A stretch of 64,000 nt of DNA from Phanerodontia chrysosporium (lineage: Eukaryota; Basidiomycota; Agaricomycetes; Polyporales; Phanerochaetaceae). The position numbers and the translations under genes are program-made. The notes beneath the pieces are model-generated. The model was not told where the DNA came from. It worked only from the letters and a program-made list of their open reading frames with translations, and made no database searches. The stretch lies in NCBI GenBank assembly GCA_001910725.1, contig MJGA01000004.1, positions 2,108,001 through 2,172,000 of the forward strand. Direction: 5' to 3'. This document shows positions 1-12,613 of the stretch, in pieces (position 1 is the first letter of the stretch; each line of letters starts with the position of its first letter).

Positions 1-640
1 ATTGCGAGGGCCGCGGACATGAAGGCAGAGTTCGTGCCGTTGCCACTCGACGGCGCGTTAATGGTGCCAACCATGCCGGCACCACAGTGCGTTGGGGCCT
101 TGCAGAAGAAGTAGACGGCTGGAGGAGATGTTAGCCCGGTTCAGACTCTGTGTACTGCGTGTACTCACGGGTGCTGGCGTCAGTGACGTTGACCGAGAAG
201 GTCGTGCCAGTCGTCAGGCCAGAGTCGAAACCACCTGCCATGGGCGTGCATGGGTCGGCGAACGTCGACTGGGTAACGGAGTGCTGGATTGGCCTGTCGA
301 GGTTGTTAACTATCATAGTCCACACATTAGCAAAATGAGATGCTTACGACTGGAAGCTGAACGTGATTATTGTGCCAACTGGCGCCTGAATGTCGGCGGG
401 CGAGAAGGAGAAGCCCCCGTTACCGACTTGAACCTGTCAAGCGTCTCAATTAGAAACTAATGCAAGACGTGCGTGAAAAATTCTCACGATCATCTGGTTC
501 GTGTTCGACGCCGTAGACGATGGAGAGCTGGCCGACGAGGAGGACGTGGGAGCGGGCCCTGGAGCAGGTCCATAGCCGTATTGGGGGCTGGAGAACGCGA
601 GGGGGAGAAGGGCAAAAGCGGCAGCAGCCTTGAACATCAT
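1..640 (-). CDS. Secreted serine-rich cupredoxin protein, 3' end beyond window
   Basis: The start at 640 opens with a hydrophobic signal peptide, followed by a Pro/Ser/Thr-rich linker and a plastocyanin-like fold. Exons are 488-640, 348-433, 169-293 and 118-1, with introns of about 50 bp in consistent phase. The copper site can be followed in the translation: a His in QHSVTQ, then Cys, His and Met in FFCKAPTHCGAGM, which is the type 1 copper set. Fungal members of this family are small extracellular proteins, often Ser-rich and GPI-anchored at the C-terminus, with poorly known roles. The C-terminus lies outside the window, so anchoring cannot be judged. The family assignment is firm; the redox role is inferred from the ligands. 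Confidence 0.85.
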
Positions 641-704
641 CGCGTACGTCGAATCGTGAGGGGGGAGTGGGTATCCTGTCCTTCGCTTGGAATCTCCTCA
701 CGGT

Positions 705-711
705 CTTATAC
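705..711 (-). promoter_or_regulatory. TATA-like box of the cupredoxin gene
   Basis: TATAAG on the minus strand lies about 65 bp upstream of the start codon at 640, a plausible distance for a fungal core promoter. Confidence 0.4.
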
Positions 712-2283
712 TCGACCGTAGGAACGAGCGTCGAAGGGTGTGGGAAGTGCTGCCTGATGCAAAAATGTCTCACCAGAGGCATTTCCGTCTAGATACGCAG
801 CGCAGCGCGAACCTGGGAACACGGTGCTTCCGCAGTTCCCTGTCCTGTTGGATGAGGACGTTGTGAGCATGACAGTATGACCGCGGGAATTATCTCACAT
901 AGCAGGCGGGTTTGTTCACAGAGCGGTCACCGGATTTCAAGAGGCTGTAACCACGCCTGCAAGAAGCCTCAGCAGATGGGAACGCTCTATTTCATGGAGC
1001 TATACATACGCCATGATACTCACAGGCATGAGAACCTCGCGGGCTGTTCTAGCGTGTCAGAGAGACTTTCTCCATCAAAACGCTGGTACTGGCGTGGCGA
1101 TACAACATTGCCAGTAGCCGACAGAATAACAAGGCAGAAGTGTGCGTATGGTCCGCGCTGATGTTCTGCCCTGCGCGGGTGGTGAGAGCAACACCAATCG
1201 CCGCGGGAATAACCACAAAGCCCGAGGCGCCTGATTCCAGATCCGAGCGGAGATCGAACCCAGCACGGGTATCCACAACAGGCAGGTGCAGTAGCGCGCG
1301 TCCTCCAAAGTGTGTCGCCGCATCGGATGCTTTCGCTCTCAAGCTTTCTCGTGAGACATCGTCCAATGCGGACACCTGAGACTTTACTGCTGTATTCGGC
1401 CTATCCCTGAACGTCTCTACCTATCATGATTCCATCCGCAGCATATAGGGTGCTCTACTGCGCTCACAACGTGGCGCAGAACGTGGACGAGCACACCACG
1501 GTGATCATTCTTCGACGTCTCAAACTCGAGGCAGAAGAACCTGACCGACTTCATCTAGATGTACCCGTCGAGGTGAAATTACCGAGCACGCCGAGGCATG
1601 TACGGGACTGCCTCGATCGCTGCTGCGCGATCGCACAAATGTCGCACCGCACCACCGTGCCACCACCGTGCTAGGAACGACGACTGCGCAGCGTGCGCTG
1701 AGGCAGCCCGTTCCTGCAGTCTGCCATGCTGCTTTCCCAACGTATCGCGGATGAACGGCGCCAGATGAGAAATCTGGACCAAAGCTGACGGTTGCAACGG
1801 CGCGCGCACCGCCGTGGGAAGGGCCGCAGTACGTGTTCGAGGGTGCTTACACGAACTCGACTCACGCAACATGACATATCCAGTCCGTTATCGCGCGTGG
1901 TAGGACGACGAGATCGTGAGTATCTAGGCTTGGATGATCCTTACATGGAATTCCGATCCTAGCTGGAGAGATGCGGGGTTTCGTCGCGGGCCGCAGGTCG
2001 TTCTCCAAGGTATGTTTCTCTCTCGTCTTCATACTCACAGGTCTCCCCCTCCCATAAACACCTTACACACAGAGAGACGCGTATTTGAGCAGTGGAAGCA
2101 TATCAACATCGCCATATCTTGGTCCAAAGCTCACCGCAAAATGTGACCAGGTCGTACCTGTGTTGAGATCTGGACTACGCGTCAAAGCTCAATGAAACGC
2201 AGCGGTGACGACGTTTACGTCGTTCGACGCAACAGCCGGCCGGACAAGCATCTTCGATCACATCCGCAACGTCGGTCTGCAGC
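712..2283. other. Intergenic, no supported gene
   Basis: No recognisable family, splice-consistent gene or RNA gene was found here. A 108-residue open frame on the minus strand (1049-1375) has protein-like composition at its start but matches nothing I know, so it is not called. Confidence 0.5.
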
Positions 2284-2290
2284 TATAAAA
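2284..2290 (+). promoter_or_regulatory. TATA box upstream of hypothetical gene
   Basis: A perfect TATAAAA lies about 105 bp upstream of the ATG at 2396. Confidence 0.5.
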
Positions 2291-2395
2291 TGGCGAAGCC
2301 CTGGGCGATCTTCCTTAGAAAACTCCTGCTCTTCCACAACCATCATCTTTGTCTCGAACAGTGCAATATCTCTCATACCTGATCTTACCACAACC

Positions 2396-3033
2396 ATGGT
2401 CCTGGTCTTCGCGCAGTCTCTTCAAGGCTCTCTCTCACTTCTGGCGCCTGTCGTGCACCCTTCTGTCGCACTGCGCACCCTGCCTCTGGGCCGTCGCGGT
2501 AGCAACACCCGCAGCATGTCCCAGGACTCGGACGACGACGTGCACTCGTCCGTCGTGCGCCGCTCCTCACGCACACGCGGCAAGGCCGGCCGCACCCCTG
2601 ATCTGCGCGCCCCTGCGCTGTCCGCGGGGGCAAGCGACCCGCGATGAAGCGCACGCGCTCGCTGCAGCGCACGCCGTCGTACACGCACCGCCCGCTCAAC
2701 GACCGGCACGCCGCGACGGCCGAGGCGCACCTGCGCCCGACGCCCGCGCGCACGACGTCCGGGCTGTGCATGCCCCCGCCGGGCCAGTACCGCCTCACGC
2801 CGCCGCGCATCACGCTGCCGCCGGTCACGGAGTGCACCGAGGCGAGCATGCTGTCGGACATCGGGAGCATGGTGTCGGAGGAGCACCTCGTGCTCGTCGC
2901 AGACACGGACGTGTCATGCTCGCGCCCCGCGCTGCGCCGCCACGAGTCATCCGTGACGCAGATGCGCGCAGTCCTGTTCGCACCGCAGCTTGCTTCTGTC
3001 GAAAGGTTCACAGCGGACCCTTTGTATCTTTAG
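2396..3033 (+). CDS. Hypothetical basic, disordered protein with an internal frameshift
   Basis: No family was recognised. The ATG at 2396 follows a good TATA box, and the frame runs to a TGA at 2645-2647. Protein-like sequence then continues in the next frame from 2644 to 3033. Together they give about 213 residues, rich in Arg, Ser, Thr and Pro, with a short acidic run (DSDDD) and no visible fold or membrane segment. The switch behaves like one missing base near 2642, as in several other genes of this window. No intron with usable splice sites explains it. It could instead be two unrelated short frames. Confidence 0.45.
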
Positions 3034-3161
3034 CCTTTCCTCCTTTCTTTCTGGAATGGAACCAAGGATATGTCTCCACCACCTCCTGTGGGAACCTCCT
3101 ATGAGATGCAGTGTAAGAAGCCGAGTAAGTCAATAACAGCTACTAAGTACTAGCCGGCGTA

Positions 3162-4932
3162 CTAGCTTGCCGGTGCACCTGGATCGCCACACTCAGACAT
3201 CTCTCCGCCACTGCTCATCCCATGCACCGCAAAACTCATCGTCTTGACGTCAAGGGTCCGCAAATTCACGAGCACGAGCGTCCCTGTCTTCTTAAATTGC
3301 GGCACAAGCACGATCCTGCAGCGCGCGGCGCCGTCCTGTGCCGTCACGAGTCGCGTCCGGAATGCAGGCTGGTTTCCGACGATGTAGAGATCCGGGGTCT
3401 CTGTGAGCACGAATGGGTCCGTGGTGAAATATGGGTGACACCAGAGCGTGTCGGGCGCCGTCGGCGCGGTGTGGCGCCAGTGCAGTGTCGCCTCCGCGAT
3501 CGCTAGCCGCGTGACAGGCGGCGTAGGCAGGTATCTGAACATGTCGTCCAGTGGTTGCCCCGAGTGTACAAGAATTGACCGTGTCGGTGTCGATGAACTG
3601 CTCCGTTTCGGCTTCGAAGTCGATGCTTTGCCGTTCGCCTTTGCGGATGACGGTGAGTTATCGAAGGGTCCGACTCGAATGTACGCTGGATTCGTCTCGC
3701 ATGAGAACGACGCGTACGACGCAGCTGCGCCAACATTGCACGAGGAAGGGCTTGTTGAGGCAGGATCGTTCCTGACGGGTCTGTGGCGCCAGGAAGCAGA
3801 TGTATGGGTATACTATGAGCAATGTCAGTCAAATGCGTCGAGAGCACTCGTAGCGGATGTGTTGAGAATGTAGGCGCCTCTTGCCCACGTCGCTATGCGA
3901 ACTCGTCAATAGACCTCTTTGACGGACGAGCGGTCCGATCGCTTACTGATTTCTTGTCTGGTTCTGGGGCCTCCGCGACCGCAGGTGCAAGTGAGTTTCC
4001 GGCGATGATGAGGCGCGTTATTCGTGCAGCTTCAGATTGTTCGTCAAGACCGCACGCTTCTCCTGTCAGGTATTCGGACAGCATCTGCAGCTGCGCGTCT
4101 GGTGGGTCGAGAGCGCCAACGTCCAGGCCTGACACAACAGCGACCCATTCGTCCGCATCTTGAACTGCTAAGTTACCAAGGAACTGAGCCTTCCAGAGAC
4201 GACGAAATGGCATGTGTCTTACCTTCACTCTCCATCTCCTGATCTTCCGCACTCGCCTGCGGAGGCATCCCGGCGAAGCAAAAGTCCACAACCTCAAAGT
4301 CGCCATTCGCGGTCTCGAGTCCCAGCGCGCCCATGATCACGCCAGTGACGACCCGCGCCGACTTGAGCCGCTCGCCGACGAGGCGGATGCGGCCTGACTC
4401 GTCCTCGAGCATGATGTTATCGTTTTCGGAGCAGTACTTCTCCTGTGGCGGCGGTGCGGGTATCGAGTGCTGCATGCAACACGTCGCGTCATGTGAGGCA
4501 GCCTGGGAGAGCGGAAGCATGCACGTACGTCGCGCGCAACATCGTCGAGCACGTTCGGCTTCAGCGGCATGTCCATGTACACCGTCCCGACGACGTAGCA
4601 CAGCTGGCCCTTCTGCACCTCCAGCACCCTCGGCACAAACACGGGGTCGCCTGTGCCAGCCACCACAATAAGCAAACCCGCACGCGCAGAGGACAGACGA
4701 ACCACGGACCTGCCACCTCCTTCCACAGCCGCCGCGCATTCTCCTCGACGAACGTGCGCAGAAGCCGCAAGCGCACAAAGTAGATGTTCGCATACTGATG
4801 TTTGTACGACTTGTTCGCGGAGTCTATCACGAACGACGGGGTCTTCTCCGTCGGAGGCAGCACCGAGGTCGCCGCACGTGTGAGGGGGGCATCTGGGACG
4901 GGCCTGCAGGCTGTGTCAGTCACGTAGTACAT
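3162..4932 (-). CDS. POLD2: DNA polymerase delta small (B) subunit, one apparent frameshift
   Basis: This encodes the non-catalytic subunit that bridges polymerase delta to its accessory subunit, acting in nuclear DNA replication. Exons are 4710-4932, 4529-4650, 4223-4469, 3947-4167 and 3892-3162, with introns of 54-59 bp in good phase. Family landmarks in order are the N-terminal KHQYANIYFVRLR block, VVGTVYMDMPLKPN, RLIIAGNS, HLLPGATDPSGTILPQQ, SCETNPAYIRV and the C-terminal SPTAPDTLWCHPYF-like block. The length is about 514 residues, normal for the family. The frame breaks near 3735, between PRAML and AASYASF. One missing base restores it, and no splice sites can explain it. The gene is essential, so a sequence error is more likely than a pseudogene. 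Confidence 0.95.
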
Positions 4933-5312
4933 TCACCGTGGTAGTCACTCGTACACTTGTTCGAGAGCCATATGAGAGACCTCTGAGTCGCGGAGGTGGA
5001 CAAGAAGGTGGCGGAGGGTTTGCCTGGCAGAGATCAAGGTCAAGACGCGGACTAATTTAGACGCCAGCACGACGCGTCGCGCTCAACAAATTCCGTGACT
5101 GTCACTCGCGCCGCGTGATCCTAGGCGAATGACTCTCGACCGTGACATCCTGCAAGCTCATCGTGAAGCGGCCACACGCACGCCAAATGCTCGCAGATTG
5201 CAGGGTATGTATACATCGCAGCTTCTAGTGTTACAAACTCTTTTCGTACAACAGCTACTTCGATATCGTACAACACTCGCGCTCCACACGCGCCAAGCTC
5301 TACGCAGCCAGT
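4933..5312. other. Intergenic between POLD2 start and GAD stop
   Basis: About 380 bp. It must hold the POLD2 promoter and the end of the GAD transcript; no further gene is supported. Confidence 0.5.
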
Positions 5313-7254
5313 CTAGCAAGGCTTAGCATACGTGCCGCTCGGCTTCGAGCTGTGGCCCTTGGGAAGCCTGCCATGGTGCGACTCGGTCGAGTGGTGGCCG
5401 TCGAGCGAGGCCAATGCGCGCACAGGCGAGTCCGCCTGCGCGAGCTGCTGAACGATGTCCACGAGGTCTGCGACCAGGCGGTCGACCATGTCAGCAGTGA
5501 CGCTCTCGCGGACGACGACGCGCAGGATCTCGACGTTTTGCAGGTCTGGTGCGAGCTCGTAATTGGGTACGATCCAGCCCTTGGCGCGAAGCAGCGTTTG
5601 CACCCACTTCTGCTGCACGTCGGGGTTTTTGGCGCGGTAGTCGTCCGAGAAGCGGAAGGAGACAACGGGCAGGCCAGGAATGTAGTTCTGATCCAAAATT
5701 AGCCGGGTACGCCTGTGAGACCGCCCAAACTTACCTCAACATTTTCCTCGTCCAAGCCAACCGCGCCCTTCACCGCAGTCGACAGATTCTCGACGGGGCG
5801 ATGTATGTCGCTGAGAACCTCGAACAGGCCACTGTTCTCCAATGCCCTGCTGAGCAGACGAGCGTTCTTCAAGTCGTCGAGAGCGACTGCCTTGTATCCC
5901 TCGAAGCCCAGATGGAGGAAGTTGTAGTACTGCGCGATGATCGGGTGCGCCGGTCGCGAAAAGTTGAGCGAGAACGAATATTCGACCGAGCCGAGGTAGT
6001 GCAACTCGAAGATAAGGTCCTTTGGTAGGAATTCCTTTGACCGCCAGATGACCCATCCGACACCGACGTACGAGAGGCCGAACTTGTGTCCTGAGGTGTT
6101 GATGGAGACGACGCGCGGGATACGGAAGTCCCACTCGAGCTTTGGGGTGGCAAAGGGTGCAATGAAACCGCCAGAGGCACCATCAACATGGATGGGGACG
6201 GAGTGGCCGGTCTTGGCCTCGTACTCATCGAGCAGGTCAGCCATCTCCTTTACAGGCTCGTAGTGACCGGTGTAAGTGCCTGATGAATGCTGACGTCAAT
6301 TTGGTGATTGAATGGTGAGGAAGCGAACATACTGCCGAGGATAACATAGACACCGATGGTATTTTCGTCGACGTATTGCATCGCTTTCTTTGCGTCGAGA
6401 CGATAGTGGCTCTCCTTGGAGACCGGAACAAGTCTACACTCGACCTCGAAGTATCTCGCGAACTTCTCGAGCGCGACCTGCGCGTTGGCACCCATGACGA
6501 TGTTCGGGCCAGGCTCATGGATTGACTTTCCTGCGGCCTTGCGCTTCTCTTGCCAAATGCGCTTCATCGCAAGACCACCGAGCTGAATGGCTTCGGAGGA
6601 GCCAGTAGTAGCGGTACCGATCGCGTTATGCGGGTCCGGCGCGTTCCAGAGGTTCGCAAGGATAGAGACGCAGCGCGTATGAATCATTTCTGTGCATGCA
6701 GGCAGTCAGCATACCAATATCAACCTAAAGTGAAAGTATATGCGCACGGGTCATCGGGTACTCGTCCTGGTCGATGAGATTCTTCGACAGGTTCTCCATC
6801 ATGAGTTTGTTCGCTTCGTCCGGCATCCACGTGTGGACAAAGGACGCGAGGTTCAGGTTTGGTGAACCATCGAGCGTGAGCTCGTCATGGATGATCTGGT
6901 ACGCGGTCTTTGCGTCGGAGCCCTGGAAGCGACGCGTCAGACACACATGCGAGGGAAAAGGTAGAGGACCGACCTTGAGAGGCAGCTTGTACTTTGGAAC
7001 GAGGGCAGTGCCGTAGCGAGCACTGTAAGGACTCGTGACATGGTGATTGTTCGAGCTGTGCAAACGGCTCTGGTGTCCGTGGAGAACGTGGTGGTCCTAT
7101 TCACAGCTTGAGCAATGTAACTGCTACCGAGATGTCCTCTGGACATACCTGTGCCTCCTTGATGAGAACGTCGGGGTTGATACCCTGTGATGCTGTAGGT
7201 TAGCGTTGACGCGTACGCTGAGCAGGGGCTGAGGCGCACTTTAGACAGGACCAT
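5313..7254 (-). CDS. GAD: Glutamate decarboxylase (PLP-dependent)
   Basis: It converts L-glutamate to GABA and CO2 in the cytosol, the first step of the GABA shunt. Seven exons (7240-7254, 7149-7184, 6974-7096, 6748-6922, 6333-6689, 5735-6279, 5313-5687) give an intact 541-residue protein, the normal length. The first coding exon is only 15 bp. Group II decarboxylase landmarks are visible: TGSSEAIQLGGLAMKR, HVDGASGGFIAPF, and SINTSGHKFGL with the PLP-binding lysine at about residue 300. The conserved VGVGWVIWR segment follows. There is no frameshift. The product is certain at family level. Confidence 0.96.
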
Positions 7255-8378
7255 ATTGTTGTGTTACGACTGGAGCGGGAAGAGATGGGGAAGGCCATGG
7301 CTGGGCTTGCAGGACGTTTTATAGGACGCGCCGAGCTGAAATTGGAACTGACGACATAGAGTGAGTGTCTCCACAAATAGCTTTGGCAGCAGCAGCAGCA
7401 GAGACTTTGCCATCACCCCGCCGACGTCATGCGCACTCATTCGCCCATCCTCCGGCACATCGCTCTTCCTCCCCGCGTTCAGCCCGTCCTGAGCCATCCT
7501 CTCGCGAGGTCTGCTCCAGCGACCTCCGCGCGAATCTTGTTGATGCAGGTTCGTATTCCACAGCGCAGCAGCGACGGCAAGAATAAAGGCGGTGTCGTGA
7601 CGCGAGAGGAATGGTCCAGTCAGGACTCAGCGGCGCGCCGAACCATGTGCACCCATTACCCGTCTGCAGGACACATGCCGCACCGTTCATGGAGTCGTTC
7701 CTGGGCCGTCGAAGGTCATGATGCTAGCAGTGCAGCACACGTGCAGGTGCCCATGGCGCGAACTCAGCAGAAGGGGCGCGATGCAGTGCAATAGATGCTG
7801 CAGATAGCGATGGCAGAAGCCGCGCAGTCTTCTGGACCTCTTGCCACAGAGTCTAGTCCTCTATGAGGACGGCAGCTGTCATTCGCAGTGACCTCGCACG
7901 ATTTCACGGGCTCGGTATACGGGTCGCCGTGGGAGAAACGAGTGCAGGAAATCCCACTGAGGACCTGACGAGTGGTAGGCTTCGAAGATCGCAGCTGGAG
8001 CTACCATTGTACAGACGACGCAGTCTCGGTCATGAGGCCAGTGACTAGTGAACCATTCCTGCTTCGACGAAATCCTTCTGTCAGAGCTGCTAGAGACTAC
8101 AGAACATGGAGGCGTAATCTGACTTCAGTCTCGTAAATGCTCATAATTCCCAGCATTTGTTAAGAATCAGCACGCACCATCGCTATGCCTAACGATTGCT
8201 AGGAAGACCATGTACACAGTTACAGACCGAGCTCGCTGGTGGAAGTAGAGTAGTTATAAGCGCCCGCGGGGCGGGCGTGATCGAGGCGCTTTCGGGCGGC
8301 GGGCGCGGCGATCCTCAGTCTCGCCCGTCCACCACCTTCCCTGAACTGCCCGAGCCCGCCCTCCTCCTGCACAGCACA
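7255..8378. other. Intergenic, divergent promoters of GAD and PET100
   Basis: About 1.1 kb between two divergent starts. No conserved protein or RNA gene was found. Confidence 0.5.
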
Positions 8379-8783
8379 ATGGGCGGCCCCAACCTCGAGG
8401 TCTTCAAGTTTGCGACGTACGTCTTTCTGCCCATCCTCGTGATGGCGCACTTTGGCAACCCGGAGTGGTACCAGAAGAACGTGCTGCCGGTGCGTACTGC
8501 CATGCCATCTGCTGAAGGAGCCAGGCGGGACTGATGCGGTTGGCGTTGCAGTACAAGGAGAAGATTTTCCCTCCTGAGGAGAACCTCGTGAAGGTGAGTG
8601 CCGTGCCTCATGCACTCGTACGCTCCGTGAACGGGCACCGCCTCTGACTGTCCCGTCTCGCAGAACTTGCCGAACGACCAAGTGACTCTCAAGGAGGAAC
8701 TCGCACGCATAAAGGCAGAACGCCTCGCCGCGAAGGCTGAGCGCGAACGGCAGGCGGCCGCTGCAGCAGCGAGGAGATCATGA
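8379..8783 (+). CDS. PET100: Cytochrome c oxidase assembly protein Pet100
   Basis: A 90-residue protein in three exons: 8379-8489, 8552-8593 and 8664-8783. The N-terminus MGGPNLEVFKFATYVFLP is the family signature: a short matrix segment followed by one hydrophobic membrane span. The next motif is NPEWYQKNVLP, then YKEKIFPPEE and a charged, Lys/Arg/Glu/Ala-rich C-terminal helix. Pet100 is an inner-membrane factor that helps assemble complex IV subunits. Length and exon phases are clean. The gene converges on the serine dehydratase gene, with about 100 bp between stops. Confidence 0.92.
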
Positions 8784-8886
8784 GCCCTCGTCGCTCGAAA
8801 GCAAATAGGATCATCAATTGATACAAAAATCCAGAGGATATATACGGGATTTCTACATTGTAAGATATACTTAATATGCTGTCAGT

Positions 8887-10166
8887 CTACTGTTTCAATA
8901 TGCTCCACTGCTCTCCATTGCACCACACCTCCCAGTCCGGGGCCTTGTCTGCTGCCGCGATCTGCTCGAACTCTGTGAGCTCTGCGACAGAGGTCTTGAA
9001 GCCGCCGCAGACGATGAAGATCACGTTGCGGCGCTCGCCGTTTGGCTTCGGGGGGACGAGCTTGTCGAAGAGCTCCTTGTTGTATGCGGGCGCGAGGGTC
9101 GTCGCACAGGCGAGCTCGACCATGATTTTGTGTTCATCTGAGCGCGATGTGAGGCTCTTTCCAAATTCAAATCAAACTATGCACGCGCACCGGCAAATCG
9201 AACAGCGACACCCATCGCCTGCTCGTCCGAGACGCACACCGACTTGACAGGGCCCTTTCTGTCGAGCGCCATCCTGACGATGCCGGGGCTGGGCCACGAC
9301 GCACCGAGGGACGACGCGCGGGACGTGAGTGTCGGGAGGTGCGCGAGGCGCACGTCGTGCTGCTCATCGTGCAGCACCTGCACGCCCTCGCGCGGGGCTG
9401 CGGCGCGCCGGCGAAGCCGCTGCGCGCGTTGAGCGCGAGCGACTGGTAGAAGCAGCTCGAGCCGTGCGTCTCCATCGCGATGAGCGGGACGGCGCCCCAG
9501 CCCGCGCGCTCGCAGCCGAGCATGACGCCGCCCGCGAGCCCGCCGCCGCCGACGCAGCACACGACGGCGTCGGGCGTCACCCCCGCGGGCAGCTGTGCGG
9601 CACACTCGGTCATCATCGACGCGTGGCCGTCCCACAGCACGGGGTCGTCGTATGCCTGCACGAGCACCCTGCGTCCACGGCTTGAGCATCCGAGCTGGAG
9701 AACTGGGGGAGACCACTCACGCATGCTCGCTCGCAGCGACGAGCTCCCGCGCGGCGTCGAGCGCGTGCTGGTAGCAGGTGCCACGCTCGAGGACCTCGGC
9801 GCCCTCCATCGCGAAGAACGCGCGCGTCGCGGGCGCGACGCCCTGCGGGAGGACGATCGTGCAGCGCAGCCCGAGCGCGGCGCCCGCGCACGCCGTCGCG
9901 AGCCCCGCGTTCCCGCCCGACGCGGCGACGAGGTGCACGCCGGGGCCGTGTGCGGCGAGCGCCTGCTGCACGAAGTGCGAGATCCCGCGGTACTTGTACG
10001 ACTGCGACGGCTGCAGGACCTGCGGTGCGTGTCAGCCCGGTGTGTCCTTGCGAGGCGGAGTAAGACGCACGTCGAGCTTCAGGTACACGTTGGCGTCAAG
10101 CGCGTGCGAGATGTGCTTCGAGTACACGAGCGGTGTCTCGAGGTAGAGCGGCTTGCTGGTCGCCAT
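8887..10166 (-). CDS. L-serine/L-threonine dehydratase, one apparent frameshift
   Basis: A PLP-dependent fold type II enzyme that deaminates L-serine to pyruvate (and L-threonine to 2-oxobutyrate) in the cytosol. Exons are 10071-10166, 9721-10019, 9191-9668 and 8887-9137, with 51-53 bp introns. The PLP lysine is in SYKYRG at about residue 41. ASGGNAGLATA and the phosphate-binding CCVGGGGLAGG loop are both present. The frame breaks near 9391, before EGVQVLHDEQ. The summed exon length is one base short of a whole number of codons, so a single missing base restores about 374 residues. Serine and threonine specificity cannot be separated from sequence alone. Confidence 0.92.
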
Positions 10167-10472
10167 CGTGAGGTTTGCGGGATGCTGTCGCAGCACGCGC
10201 GAGTGGAATATATACGCGCGGATAGGCGAGTCATCGTGCACACATGTTCGCGGACTGGATCTCTCCGCGGAGGTCCGTTTGTAAGCAATTAGGCGCCCAT
10301 GCATTGCTTGGTGAGCGGGCGAGTGATCATTAATGGGCAGAGACATGGTGAAATAGCCGGGTAATGTACAAAGTATGTTTCCATGCGTAGGTTGGTAGCA
10401 GCTGCGAGGAGGGCTATTAGAATGAATCTGTTACTCCGACGCAGCCAAAGCAAGGGCCGTCTAGGCAATTCA
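10167..10472. other. Short intergenic stretch
   Basis: About 300 bp between the serine dehydratase start and the transporter stop. No gene seen. Confidence 0.5.
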
Positions 10473-12613
10473 CTAGGGCGATGATGGCTCCTTGCTCTGG
10501 GCATCGGGATGTTTCCCTTTTTCTTGCACAGTCTCGAGGGGCGACGCAATCAACGTCGCGCCGCCCAGCTGGCTACTCGCAAACTTAGACTTGCTCCGAA
10601 TCACCGGACCATATTTCTGCGGCAGGCACCATCAGCGCACGCCTCCCGACACACGATCGCAGGCTGCACTCACAAAGAACAAAAACGGGAGGGGCATGCA
10701 CGCGAGCGAAAGGAACGCGAACACACTCGCAGCCCACTGGTCGCCGAGGTGCGCGTACATCGCAGGGCTGATGAGCGGAAAGATGGCGGCCATGATGGAG
10801 CGCAGGATGACGGTCGACGCGATCGCGCTCGCGCAGTAGATCGTGTACGCGTCCATGATGTACTGCACAATGCCCTGCATGATCTGCGCGATCCCGCACC
10901 CGAACGGGAAACCGCCCAGGATCGGGACGATCCACGGCGTCGGCGGCAGGCTCGTCCTGCAGCGCGCGTCAGCGGGTGCGCAATACGGGGCGAAAGCGCA
11001 GGGAACGCACCATGCGAACCAGAAGAGTCCGAGCGGGCACATGAGCGCGCCCATCATGGGCATGTAGAGCCGCGCCTCCGGCGGGGCCTTGCCCGTATCG
11101 CTGCGCTGCATCGCGCGCCAGTAGAGCTTGTTCTGGTACGGCGCGAGGGACGTCCCGAAGATGACGCCTGCGCCGACGCCGAGGAATGCGAGCCCGCCCT
11201 CGCCGGGAGAGAAGCCGCGCACCTCCTGGAAGACGATCGGGAAGGCGGCGAAGAACGCGTAGAGCGTCGCGTACACGATCGAGATGTACAGCGCGAAGAG
11301 CAGCACGATCGGTTCTGTCACGAGGAATACTGGAGCGCGAATGAGCGCGGATGAGCGCCAAAGCTTTCCAAGACTTACTGAACGGCCTCTTCAGGTTGAG
11401 CTGGAGCACCTGCCGCAATGACTTGTTGCGGCCGATATCGTATGCAGAGACGTAGCTCATTCCAGTCTCCGTGCTGAGCTTCCGTGCCCTTCGTCTCAGC
11501 AGCGCCGGTGCGTACTGTCCGGTGCGGGCCCATCAGCGCGCTGTGCAGTGCAGAGTCAAGTGACGTCCGCACCGTTTCCGACATGACGACAAAGCCGAAT
11601 ATCAGCGAGAGTGCAGAGAATATGAACATGAGCCAGAAATTGAACCGCCAGCCCAGGCGGGTCTCCACTATCCAGCCGCCAACGATGGGTCCGAGCACCG
11701 GGCCCATGAATGGAGCTGTTGCGTAGACTGTGGAAGGTGTCAGCGCGAGGGTGTGCTGTGAAGGCAGAGCACATACTGGCTGACACAACGCCTCGGTCGC
11801 GCGGGAGCCACATATCGGCAAGGACACCACTGGCATTTGTCAAGGCTGCGAAGTTGCGTCAGACGAGGGTAAACCGCGAATAGAAACTAGCATACGCGAT
11901 GAACCGCAGATGCCTGCAAGTAGTCGTGTCGAGAGGATCGTTGCGGCGTTATGGCCCAATGCGCCTCCTAAATGAAACAGCGTATAAACGCTATAGGTCG
12001 ATAGAAAGACGTAACGCTGTGATCCGCTAATGAGCTGCTCAAGCTCACTGAGAGTTAGCGGTGTTACTTACTCTGCCGTACACCTTGTAATAGCGGTCAA
12101 TCATAGAATCATGAGCAAGGATAGCACTGACCATACCTCGCTCATTGGCGCAAAGACCAGCGGCCTAAGGTAGCCGTCAGTTGTCGTACGCGTTGAGCAG
12201 AGGAGGCGGCGCACCCTAGACCGAACCCGAGAACATACAAGGACACGCCAAGGATGGCGACCTCTTTTGACATGTGTAACTCTTTGGCCATGGCCTCGAG
12301 GCCTCCGGAATAGGAGCTGCTACAGAACGACACGGTCCATGTCCCTATGGCGAGCTAGACTCGGGCGTGAGGACAAGGAAGGAGCTGGGGTTCCAAGGAG
12401 GGCTACCTGCATGGTAATGATCCATTTGCGCCTTGTGGACCAATTGAAGGGGTTTGCGGGATCGCCGATATCCCAGTTGACAACGTACGGATCCTCGGGA
12501 GTGCCTTGACCGGGATACTTGGCAGCGACAGCCTTGCTCTCGCGCACGTCCACCTTGTCGACGCTCTTTGCCTCCTCCTCGTCGCGTGCGCGCGGGACGG
12601 TCTGGAGGGACAT
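10473..12613 (-). CDS. MFS drug:H+ antiporter (DHA1, polyamine/drug exporter-like)
   Basis: Eleven exons encode an intact 537-residue protein with 12 predicted membrane spans. Exons are 12407-12613, 12215-12354, 12137-12164, 12072-12083, 11896-12016, 11777-11845, 11573-11727, 11379-11514, 11011-11329, 10674-10956 and 10473-10616. The N-terminus carries the soluble NWDIGDPANPFNWS motif typical of fungal TPO/FLR-type exporters. Motif A (PMSEVYGRR) is split over three exons, one of which is a 12-nt microexon (12072-12083). Motif C in span 5 reads APFMGPVLGPIVGGW. It sits in the plasma or vacuolar membrane; the substrate cannot be read from sequence. A start 45 bp further upstream is possible. 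The gene is divergent from the alpha-xylosidase. Confidence 0.93.

Noticed and set aside
1225..1290. tRNA B-box-like sequence on the minus strand
   Set aside because: No matching A box, acceptor stem or cloverleaf can be drawn around it.
1049..1375. 108-codon minus-strand frame with protein-like start
   Set aside because: No recognised family, no splice partner, no promoter signal; too weak to call.
3890..3950. In-frame TAG in POLD2 after DEFA
   Set aside because: It lies inside a 54-bp GT-AG intron (3893-3946) with a good donor; splicing restores the conserved FSTHPL segment, so it is not a nonsense mutation.
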